DNA of 47,730 nucleotides from CAIWHR01 sp039931775 (GTDB taxonomy: Bacteria > Pseudomonadota > Gammaproteobacteria > Burkholderiales > Casimicrobiaceae): assembly GCA_039931775.1 (NCBI GenBank), contig JBDTRG010000069.1:1-47730 (forward strand). Reading direction: 5' to 3'. The notes under the pieces are model-generated. The model was not told the DNA's origin and did no database searches. It was given only the letters and a program-made list of their open reading frames with translations. This document shows positions 39,734 to 47,730 of the stretch, piece after piece. Each line of letters starts with the position of its first letter. Position 1 is the stretch's first letter. Position numbers and translations under genes: made by a program.

Positions 39734-41986
39734 CTACCGCTGTCGGACACAATCCATGTAGTAGCGGACGGTGCCGCTCGCGTCGGGTTCCTCGACGAGC
39801 CCGTGGATGTCCGTGTCGAAACCGGGGAACTGCGCGTTGAACTTGCGCGCGAACTTCAGGTACTCGACGATCGTGCGATTGAACCTCTCGCCGGGGATCA
39901 GCAGCGGTATGCCCGGCGGATAGGGCGTCAGCAGCACCGCGGTGACCCGCCCTTCGAGCTCGTCGATCTCGACGCGGTCGATTTCGCGGTGCGCCATGCA
40001 CGCGAACGCGTCGGACGGCTTCATCGCCGGCTGCATGTCGGACAGGTACATCTCGGTCGTCACGCGCCCGACGTCGTTCGCCTTGTACATGTCGTGGATC
40101 TGCTGGCAGAGGTCGCGAAGGCCGACGCGCTCGTAGCGCGGCTGGGTCGCGACGAACTCCGGGAGAATCCTCCACAGCGGCTGGTTCTTGTCGTAGTCGT
40201 CCTTGAACTGCTGCAGCGCGGTGACGAGCGTGTTCCAGCGGCCCTTGGTGATGCCGATCGTGAACATGATGAAGAACGAGTAGAGCCCGGTCTTCTCGAC
40301 GATCACGCCGTGCTCGGCGAGGAAGCGCGTTACGATCGACGCCGGGATGCCGGTCTTCGCGAACTTGCCGGACACGTCGAGCCCCGGATTGATGATCGTC
40401 GCCTTGATCGGGTCGAGGAGGTTGAAACCCGTTGCGAGATTGCCGAAGCCGTGCCATTTCTCGTTCGCGCGCAGCAGCCAGTCGTCGCGCTTACCCATGC
40501 CTTCGGGTGCGAGGCGCTCGGGGCCCCAGACCTTGAACCACCAGTCCTTGCCCCACTCGTCGTCAACCTTGCGCATCGCCCGGCGAAAGTCGAGCGCCTC
40601 GTTGATCGACTCCTCGACCAGCGCCGTGCCACCAGGCGGCTCCATCATCGCCGCGGAGACGTCGCAGGACGCGATGATCGCGTACTGCGGCGACGTCGAC
40701 GTGTGCATCAGGTACGCCTCGTTGAAGATGTGCCGGTCGAGCTTGCGGGTCTCCGACTCCTGGACGATGATCTGCGACGCTTGCGAGATGCCCGCGAGCA
40801 GCTTGTGCGTCGAGTGGGTGGCGAAGACCAGGCCCTCCTTGCTGCGTGGCCGGTCCTTGCCGATCGCGTGCATGTCCTTGTAGAAATCGTGGAACGTCGC
40901 GTGCGGCAGCCATGCCTCGTCGAAGTGCAGCGTCTCGATGTAGTTGCCGAGCGTCTGCTTCAGCATCTCGACGTTGTACGCGACGCCGTCGTAGGTGCTC
41001 TGCGTGATCGACAGGATCCGAGGACGCTTGTTCTTCGCCTCGCGCGCGAACGGATTGGCCTCGATCTTCTTCTGGATGTTCTCGGGCGTGAATTCCTCGA
41101 GCGGAATCGGGCCGATGATGCCGAGATGGTTGCGCGTGGGCGTCAGGAACACGGGGATCGCGCCGGTCATCGTGATCGCGTGCAGGATCGATACGTGGCA
41201 ATTGCGATCGACGACGACGATGTCCCCGGGCGCAACCGTCGCGTGCCAGACCATCTTGTTCGACGTCGACGTGCCGTTGGTCACGAAGAAGCAGTGGTCG
41301 GCGTTGAAGATCCGCGCCGCGTTGCGCTCGGCCGCCGCGACCGGACCCGAGTGGTCGAGCAACTGGCCCAGCTCGTCGACCGAGTTGCAGACGTCGGCGC
41401 GCAGCATGTTCTCGCCGAAGAACTGGTGGAACATCTGGCCGACCGGGCTCTTCAGGAACGCCACACCGCCCGAGTGCCCCGGACAGTGCCACGAATACGA
41501 GCCGTCCTGCGCGTAATCGACCAGCGCGCGGAAGAACGGCGGGGCCAGAGAGTCGAGATACGCCTTGACCTCGCGGATGATGTGCCGCGCGACGAACTCC
41601 GGCGTGTCCTCGAACATGTGGATGAAGCCGTGCAGCTCGCGCAGGATGTCGTTGGGAATGTGGCGCGACGTGCGCGTTTCTCCGTACAGATAGATCGGGA
41701 TCTCGGCGTTGCGGAAGCGGATCTCCTCGATGAACTTGCGCAGGTTGAGCACCGCTGGATCGACCTCCGGTCCCGGCGTGAACTCTTCGTCGTCGATCGA
41801 CAGGATGAACGCCGACGCGCGGGACTGCTGCTGGGCGAACTGCGACAGGTCACCGTAGCTCGTCACCCCGAGTATCTCCATCCCCTCCTTCTCGATGGCC
41901 GCGGCGAGTGCCCGAATGCCGAGCCCCGACGTATTCTCGGATCGGAAGTCTTCATCGATGATGACGATCGGAAAGCGGAATTTCAT
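39734..41986 (-). CDS. Lysine/arginine/ornithine decarboxylase (fold type I, with wing domain)
   Basis: A 750-residue PLP decarboxylase of the biodegradative/inducible group (LdcC, CadA, AdiA, SpeC). A receiver-like N-terminal wing domain (1-130) precedes the PLP domain with SWHCPGHSGG (165-174), TNGTSTSNKM (236-245), the PLP-contacting Asp356 (HFDEAW) and Lys395 in ATHSTHK. The C-terminal domain ends with TPYPPGIPLLIPGER. Substrate choice among lysine, arginine and ornithine cannot be set by eye. Such enzymes consume protons and make polyamines. The ATG at 41986 is preceded by CCCTCCCC instead of a ribosome site, as at one Gfo/Idh gene in this window. Confidence 0.92.
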   Translation of the reverse strand: MKFRFPIVIIDEDFRSENTSGLGIRALAAAIEKEGMEILGVTSYGDLSQFAQQQSRASAFILSIDDEEFTPGPEVDPAVLNLRKFIEEIRFRNAEIPIYLYGETRTSRHIPNDILRELHGFIHMFEDTPEFVARHIIREVKAYLDSLAPPFFRALVDYAQDGSYSWHCPGHSGGVAFLKSPVGQMFHQFFGENMLRADVCNSVDELGQLLDHSGPVAAAERNAARIFNADHCFFVTNGTSTSNKMVWHATVAPGDIVVVDRNCHVSILHAITMTGAIPVFLTPTRNHLGIIGPIPLEEFTPENIQKKIEANPFAREAKNKRPRILSITQSTYDGVAYNVEMLKQTLGNYIETLHFDEAWLPHATFHDFYKDMHAIGKDRPRSKEGLVFATHSTHKLLAGISQASQIIVQESETRKLDRHIFNEAYLMHTSTSPQYAIIASCDVSAAMMEPPGGTALVEESINEALDFRRAMRKVDDEWGKDWWFKVWGPERLAPEGMGKRDDWLLRANEKWHGFGNLATGFNLLDPIKATIINPGLDVSGKFAKTGIPASIVTRFLAEHGVIVEKTGLYSFFIMFTIGITKGRWNTLVTALQQFKDDYDKNQPLWRILPEFVATQPRYERVGLRDLCQQIHDMYKANDVGRVTTEMYLSDMQPAMKPSDAFACMAHREIDRVEIDELEGRVTAVLLTPYPPGIPLLIPGERFNRTIVEYLKFARKFNAQFPGFDTDIHGLVEEPDASGTVRYYMDCVRQR

Positions 41987-42190
41987 GGGGAGGGAATCAC
42001 GTCCTGTGAGTAACCGCGCGCACCCGCGCCGGGCGCAAGGGAGGAAGGCGCAGCACCGGGCCGGCGGGCTCCGGGCGGCAGGATGGAAAGGCGCGAATTA
42101 TGGGGTGATTCGACAGCGCTGGCTACGAAAAGTGCGGTACTCGCCCGGTCGCCGTTGCAGCGTTGCCACACGCGCCCCGGTCATTGATCG

Positions 42191-43024
42191 TCAGCTGTTA
42201 GCGACAACGATGGCGCCCGCCCATCCGAGAAGCGCCAGGCCGACCGGCGTGGCGAGTCGCCGGCCCCACGGCAGGTTCTTCTCCGCGGCCATCACGAGCG
42301 CCAACGCAAGCATCCAGCCGATGCTTCCCATCCCGACGACGAACATCAGCAGCATCAGCGCCCAACAGCAGCCGACGCAGAAGAGGCCGTGATCCAGGCC
42401 GATCCGGAACGCCTCGCGCGACGGCGACCTGCCGCGCCAGCGCGCCGAGACGAACCCGAACGGCGTCCGACATTGGTCAAGGCATCGGTACTTGAGCGCG
42501 CTCCACTGGAAGAGGCCGGCGCCGGCAAGCACCCCCGCACCGATCAGCCATCCGTGCGCGACGAACCACGGGTACCTGCTCGTGGCCCAGCGCACGCCGG
42601 CGTCGGCGCTGTGGGCCACCAGCCCGAACGCAAGCCATGCGACGAAAAAGCCGATGAGCGTGAGCGCGAGAAGCCGTCCCGCGTCGGGACGCGCCTCGGT
42701 GACTCTGCGGACCATCGCCAGCATCGGGAACGTCGTCGGCAACATCATCGCGGCGATCATCAGCACCCACGCGCCGGCGTGCAGCGCCGCCGGCACCACG
42801 ATCTCGCCCTGGGGAATCGCGCGGCAGAGCGCCGCGAACGCGCCGGCCTCTGCCCAGCCGTCGTGGACGAGGTAACGGCCGTAGGGGCTCGCACTCCAGG
42901 CCCAAAGCGTCGCCCACGAGGCAACCACCAGCGACGCCAGCAGGAAGGCCAGCATCGCGTTTCGCTCGCGGGCCGTCTGCAGCGCGCCGGCAGCCTCTGC
43001 AGTCGCTGGTCGCGCGGTGGGCAT
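42191..43024 (-). CDS. DUF2182 integral membrane protein
   Basis: A 277-residue membrane protein with about seven helices, annotated in databases as a predicted metal-binding family (DUF2182). It shows LHAGAWVLMIAAMMLPTTFP, RCLDQCRTPFGF and GLFCVGCCWALMLLMFVVG, the last two with the conserved cysteines. I chose the ATG at 43024; the frame continues upstream over the DUF1326 gene, but with arginine-rich, non-family sequence. It follows the DUF1326 gene by 52 bases on the same strand. The two families are often neighbours, so they probably work together, but no reaction is known. Confidence 0.87.
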   Translation of the reverse strand: MPTARPATAEAAGALQTARERNAMLAFLLASLVVASWATLWAWSASPYGRYLVHDGWAEAGAFAALCRAIPQGEIVVPAALHAGAWVLMIAAMMLPTTFPMLAMVRRVTEARPDAGRLLALTLIGFFVAWLAFGLVAHSADAGVRWATSRYPWFVAHGWLIGAGVLAGAGLFQWSALKYRCLDQCRTPFGFVSARWRGRSPSREAFRIGLDHGLFCVGCCWALMLLMFVVGMGSIGWMLALALVMAAEKNLPWGRRLATPVGLALLGWAGAIVVANS

Positions 43025-43076
43025 GTCGAAGGGCCGCGCCCTCATTCGGGCATCGGTCGTGGCGCGGCCGGGTGGG

Positions 43077-43679
43077 TTACGACTGGAACACGAACGTGCT
43101 CTGCAGCGCGTTGAAGCCCGTGATGTCGAGATCGATACCGAGCTTCTCGTTCTTCGACCGGTATCGCGTCGCCTTGCCGACGAACACCGGGGCTCCCGGC
43201 ACGGTCGAAAACACGGTGTTGGCAAGCGTCGTCGTCGCGCCGCTGGCGTTCGTATACGGTTCGAGGTCGGCGTGGCCGGCGTTACCGAGCTTGATCGTGC
43301 CTCTGCCTCCCTGCACCGTGAACGTGACGGGCACCTTCTCGACCGACACGACCTCACCGACGAGCTTGGCCAGGTCGGCGATCGGCCCGCCCTTCTTGCC
43401 GGTATAGACGGCGAGCAGCGCGTCCTCCTGATCCTTCGTCACGCGCTCATCGAGGTAGACGGCGGCACGCCAGTTGCCCTGCAGGATATTTCCGGGCACG
43501 TGCGCGATCATCGCGATGGTCCGGTCGGACACGTCGACGCCGTCGATCGTGCCCTTGTCGAAATGCCAAGCGACGATGGTGTCGCAGGTGCCGAAATCCG
43601 GGTCTTCGCCGATCCAGCAGGGACACAGGACGCGACAATTGCAGACTTCGAGCAGGCGCCCTTCTAGGTGATACGCCAT
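43077..43679 (-). CDS. DUF1326 protein with cysteine-rich N-terminus
   Basis: A 200-residue soluble protein. The N-terminus holds CNCRVLCPC (Cys13, 15, 19, 21) and a further Cys32 in FGTCDT; four cysteines in nine residues suggest metal binding or redox chemistry. The rest is mainly beta (VEKVPVTFTVQGGRGTIKLG, TRYRSKNEKLGIDLDITG). No signal peptide is seen, so it should be cytoplasmic. GGAGG ten bases before the ATG at 43679 fixes the start. It leads the DUF2182 membrane protein gene. Function unknown. Confidence 0.88.
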   Translation of the reverse strand: MAYHLEGRLLEVCNCRVLCPCWIGEDPDFGTCDTIVAWHFDKGTIDGVDVSDRTIAMIAHVPGNILQGNWRAAVYLDERVTKDQEDALLAVYTGKKGGPIADLAKLVGEVVSVEKVPVTFTVQGGRGTIKLGNAGHADLEPYTNASGATTTLANTVFSTVPGAPVFVGKATRYRSKNEKLGIDLDITGFNALQSTFVFQS

Positions 43680-43820
43680 GGCTGCCTCCGTAGGATGTCG
43701 GAAGGAACGAATGCGCGGGTCACCGGCCGAGCCTGAGTTGGCCCGGAGCGCCTGCGACGGGTAATGCTACGCCGCCGCCGGCGTCGGTGCCATAGGCATT
43801 TTCACCCACCCGGACGCGTC

Positions 43821-45035
<1,215 letters not shown>

Positions 45036-45073
45036 CCCGCGTGACTGATGTGCTGACGCGCGGGGTCGCCGCG

Positions 45074-46717
45074 TCAGACGGGAAGGTTGAGCCGCCGCAC
45101 CTGCGCCTGGAACCGCTTGTCGCGGCGCAGTACTTCGAGACGGGGAACGGCCGCGCAGTTCTGCGCGGAGGGTTCGTGATGATCGACAGCCAGTTCGAGA
45201 TGCCGCGTCCCCGCATCGGCGTCACCCAGTACGGCATCCAGCTGGACGACCTGAAACCAGTCACCGATGCCGCCTTTTGCGGCCTCGACCAATTTGTCGC
45301 GTGCGCGCTCGATATTCCCGGTATCGTTACTTGCGACTGCGATGCAGGCATCGAGATAGGGTCGGCTGCTGTTCTGTTGCAGCGGATCCATCATTTCGAT
45401 CGTCGCCCTCGTTGACGCCTCGTCGCGCATGTCGAATCCCAGCGCATCCGCGCGGAAGAACAGCGCCAGCGCATGCCTCGGTTCGATCGCCAGCATCCGG
45501 TCGATCACGCCCAGCAGTCGCCCAACGTCACCCTTCAGGAAATGGAACGCCAGCTCGCCCTGGAGCCCACCAAGGGAACTTTCGAGGCCGCGCGACACGT
45601 CCAGCAACGACTGCGCTTCGTCGAAACGGCGGCGCACCATCAGGTTCGTCGCCAGGTTGCCCCGCACCTTTACGTCGGAAGGCAGCGCCGCCAGGATGTA
45701 CCGGTACGCATTGTCGGAGCGCTCCCAGTCGCGATCGTGGGCCGAGGCGAACACGCCATCCGCGTACTGCGTCGCGGCGAGCTGAGGCGCGTCGGCGAGG
45801 CATTGATCGATCAGGGTCTTGACCTCGCCCACGCCTTGCTTCACCTCAAGGCGAAGCCATAGCTGGCAATAGAAGCGCGCCAGCGCCAGCGACGCCCGCG
45901 CCGGCATGAATCCCGGCTCGATCGCGCAGGCTTCCTCAAGCAGGTTGACCGCCTGCTTCAGGTTTTCCGGTGAGGGCTGAGCCGACAGCTGGGCCGCGCG
46001 CACGTAGCCAAGGAATGCTCCCGGCGCCACGACCTTTTGCCAGAACGGCTCGATCAGCCGCCCGGCAAGATGCAGCTCGAGGTGCCCGCCGACCGAATCC
46101 GCCATCGTCGTCTGCATCGAAAGGATCTCGCGGCCCTTCGCGCCGAAACGGTCGGCGAAGACGACGCGATCCTCGGCGGCGTCGACGAGGCGGATATCGA
46201 CCTGCCAGCGCGAGCCCGCGTCGAGGACGGCGCCTTCGACCAGATAGCGGATGCCGAGCTCGCGCGCGAGCTCGTCCGCACGCTTTGCATTGCCATGGAA
46301 CGCGCGTGCCGTCGTCCACGAGAGCACGCGCAAATCGGTCAGCGGCGTGACTGTCAATCGCTGCAGCAGTTCGTGCGCCACGGCGCCACCGATAAACGCC
46401 TGATCGCTACCTCCGGCACCCTGGTATTCGAACGGCAGCACCAGCAGACCGGGTGCGCTGGCGGCCAGGTGAGTCGAAGCGGGTCGAGGAACGGATGCCG
46501 TGGCGCCATCGACGCCATTGTGCAGCCAACGCTGCAGGTCATTCGCGTAAGCAAACACCGATTGGCCCGGGCCCCCGGGAATCCGCTGTACCGGCAACCC
46601 CCGCTCGCGCTCCCACAGTTGCACGGTACGAACGTTGCGGCCAAGAAAACGGCTGATGGATTTCCAGCCGTCGAGGCGTTCGCTTTCACGCACGGGCATG
46701 CCGTTCTCGATGGCCAT
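45074..46717 (-). CDS. DNA-binding-like head, FlgO-like domain and TPR repeats
   Basis: A 547-residue protein. Residues from about 10 to 65 (LDGWKSISRFLGRNVRTVQLWERERGLPVQRI, then VFAYANDLQRWL) look like an excisionase/MerR-type helix-turn-helix head. A FlgO-like alpha/beta domain follows (LLVLPFEYQG, ELARELGIRYLVEGAVLDAG, VDIRLVDAAEDRVVFADRF), known from the TPR proteins related to adenylate-cyclase-like regulators. From about 250 to the end come TPR-like helix pairs. No signal peptide or membrane helix is visible. I took ATG 46717; a TTG at 46759 is in frame. It is divergent from the exported protein at the right edge and may regulate it. Function unknown. Confidence 0.82.
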   Translation of the reverse strand: MAIENGMPVRESERLDGWKSISRFLGRNVRTVQLWERERGLPVQRIPGGPGQSVFAYANDLQRWLHNGVDGATASVPRPASTHLAASAPGLLVLPFEYQGAGGSDQAFIGGAVAHELLQRLTVTPLTDLRVLSWTTARAFHGNAKRADELARELGIRYLVEGAVLDAGSRWQVDIRLVDAAEDRVVFADRFGAKGREILSMQTTMADSVGGHLELHLAGRLIEPFWQKVVAPGAFLGYVRAAQLSAQPSPENLKQAVNLLEEACAIEPGFMPARASLALARFYCQLWLRLEVKQGVGEVKTLIDQCLADAPQLAATQYADGVFASAHDRDWERSDNAYRYILAALPSDVKVRGNLATNLMVRRRFDEAQSLLDVSRGLESSLGGLQGELAFHFLKGDVGRLLGVIDRMLAIEPRHALALFFRADALGFDMRDEASTRATIEMMDPLQQNSSRPYLDACIAVASNDTGNIERARDKLVEAAKGGIGDWFQVVQLDAVLGDADAGTRHLELAVDHHEPSAQNCAAVPRLEVLRRDKRFQAQVRRLNLPV

Positions 46718-46876
46718 GGGCAGGATGTCGCTCTCGATTCTAGGGGAGGTGGCGCCCAATTCGCAAGATTTCGCACCTTTTCGCAGGGTACCTCAGGCGC
46801 CCTCCGTTTAGTCTCGCTTGAACGCGTTACAGCCGTATTGTCGGCGGCCCGGCGAGTTGCGCCGAACGGGGTATGC

Positions 46877-47730
46877 ATGATCAGACGCAGGTCGGGATCG
46901 TCGTTTTGGATCGTTGCCGCCATGGTGGTCGTGGCGCCATTCGCCGCGATTGGTGAGTTGCAGGCTGCCGAACATCGCTTTTCGGTGTTGCTCGACACCG
47001 ACAACAATCCGGCGACCGGTTGCACCGTTCCCAGCGCCAACGGGCCTGTTGCCGGTATCGAACTCGTGGCGACGACCGTCGTCACCACGTCGATCGACGG
47101 CGCCATCGTCTCGCGTCTCGAGCGCCAGTCCTGTGATTCGGGGGCGTTGAGCGCGCCGGTGGTCTACGACCCCGGCGGGTGGACCGTCGGCCTAGGCAAC
47201 GGGACAGGTGCAACGGCCGTCATCGAAACGTCGATTCCCCTCGCCCTTCTGCCATCCGGCGCGACGATGAAGGCGGTTGTTGCGGCCACCAATGCGACCG
47301 CAGGTCAGGACGCAACCGCGGCATTCTTCATTTCTCTCGCGGCACCGGGCGGGGGCGGGGTCACCCCGGTTCCGCTCTCACCCTGGCTGGTGTTGCCGTT
47401 GACGTCGCTGTTGCTGGCGAGCGCCGTATGGTGGCGCCGCCGACACCCAGGGCAGACCGGCCTGATCGTATTCGTGCTGTCAATCGCGGGATCCGGGCTG
47501 GTTTGGGCGGCGTCCGTGATTCGTGACGGAAACATCAACGACTGGAGCGGGATCTCTCCGGCCGTGACCGATGCCGTGGGCGATGCCCCGATCGATGCCG
47601 ATCTGGCAGCGGTGTTCTACCAGACAGACGGTTCGAATCTTTTTCTGCGGATCGACGCCGATGTGCGCAAGGACACGGCGGGCAATCAGGCGCCTGTGGT
47701 CAACGCCGGCGCGAACCAGACGATCACGCT
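46877..47730 (+). CDS. Exported protein with internal sorting-like segment (3' partial)
   Basis: A reading frame open from ATG 46877 past the right edge (at least 284 residues). It has an N-terminal signal helix (SFWIVAAMVVVAPFAAIG), then a beta-rich domain with LDTDNNPATGC, as in calcium-binding or cohesin-dockerin-like extracellular proteins. Near residue 165-190 it reads PVPLSPWLVLPLTSLLLASAVWWRRR, which resembles a PEP-/IPTL-type C-terminal sorting tail, but the protein goes on. A second hydrophobic stretch (LIVFVLSIAGSGLVWAAS) precedes a domain with DGNINDW and YQTDGSNLFLRIDAD. The last visible residues, APVVNAGANQTIT, look like the start of a PKD/Ig-like domain. Translated by hand; function unknown. 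Confidence 0.7.
   Translation, partial: MIRRRSGSSFWIVAAMVVVAPFAAIGELQAAEHRFSVLLDTDNNPATGCTVPSANGPVAGIELVATTVVTTSIDGAIVSRLERQSCDSGALSAPVVYDPGGWTVGLGNGTGATAVIETSIPLALLPSGATMKAVVAATNATAGQDATAAFFISLAAPGGGGVTPVPLSPWLVLPLTSLLLASAVWWRRRHPGQTGLIVFVLSIAGSGLVWAASVIRDGNINDWSGISPAVTDAVGDAPIDADLAAVFYQTDGSNLFLRIDADVRKDTAGNQAPVVNAGANQTIT

Noticed and set aside
39803..42013. Long plus-strand open frame opposite the decarboxylase gene
   Set aside because: Arginine/valine-rich shadow of a well-supported PLP enzyme; no domain visible.

Overview
The window is GC-rich, densely coded, mostly chromosomal-type bacterial DNA with short intergenic gaps. It has a TctC ('Bug') receptor with TctA/TctB partners, a TRAP transporter, a biodegradative Lys/Arg/Orn decarboxylase and many ABC systems. 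Together these suggest a betaproteobacterium, most likely Burkholderiales or a close relative. That is inferred from gene content only; there is no rRNA or other marker gene in the window. I saw no tRNA, rRNA, CRISPR array, insertion sequence or phage gene.

Layout. 1-2066: cNMP-binding/patatin phospholipase, cut by the left edge. 2113-4831: a sugar-oxidation island (xylose-dehydrogenase-like SDR and FadR-type GntR regulator, divergent from an aldose 1-epimerase). 4866-8810: a binding-protein/ATPase/fused-permease ABC importer of the FbpABC/AfuABC class, with an inverted repeat pair after the receptor gene. 8830-11431: IMPase-family phosphatase behind xsc (sulfoacetaldehyde acetyltransferase). 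11623-14737: a DctP-DctQ-DctM TRAP importer divergent from xsc. 14769-22503: seven co-directional minus-strand genes (tctC, tctB, tctA, Gfo/Idh oxidoreductase, DUF993 protein, second Gfo/Idh oxidoreductase, sugar isomerase-like TIM barrel). They look like a complete but unnamed uptake-and-breakdown operon and are my best candidate for an undescribed system. 22848-23920: universal stress protein overlapping a shortened MscS-like channel. 23927-25807: SLC13/RCK transporter.

26031-34573 holds gltS and ald, divergent from an omega-amino-acid:pyruvate aminotransferase, tauABC and a SulP transporter. With xsc 17 kb away this gives most of a taurine dissimilation route: TauABC imports taurine; the aminotransferase makes sulfoacetaldehyde and alanine; Ald returns alanine to pyruvate and ammonium; Xsc yields acetyl phosphate and sulfite; SulP may move the sulfur oxyanion. 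Phosphotransacetylase, sulfite dehydrogenase and a TauR-type regulator are not in the window.

34682-41986: a YbdK-type carboxylate-amine ligase, a YihY-family membrane protein, about 700 bases without a convincing gene, a LytS/LytTR two-component pair and the decarboxylase. 42191-47730: a DUF2182/DUF1326 pair with a cysteine-rich N-terminal motif, an MFS transporter, a protein joining a DNA-binding-like head to a FlgO-like domain and TPRs, and a divergent exported protein cut by the right edge.
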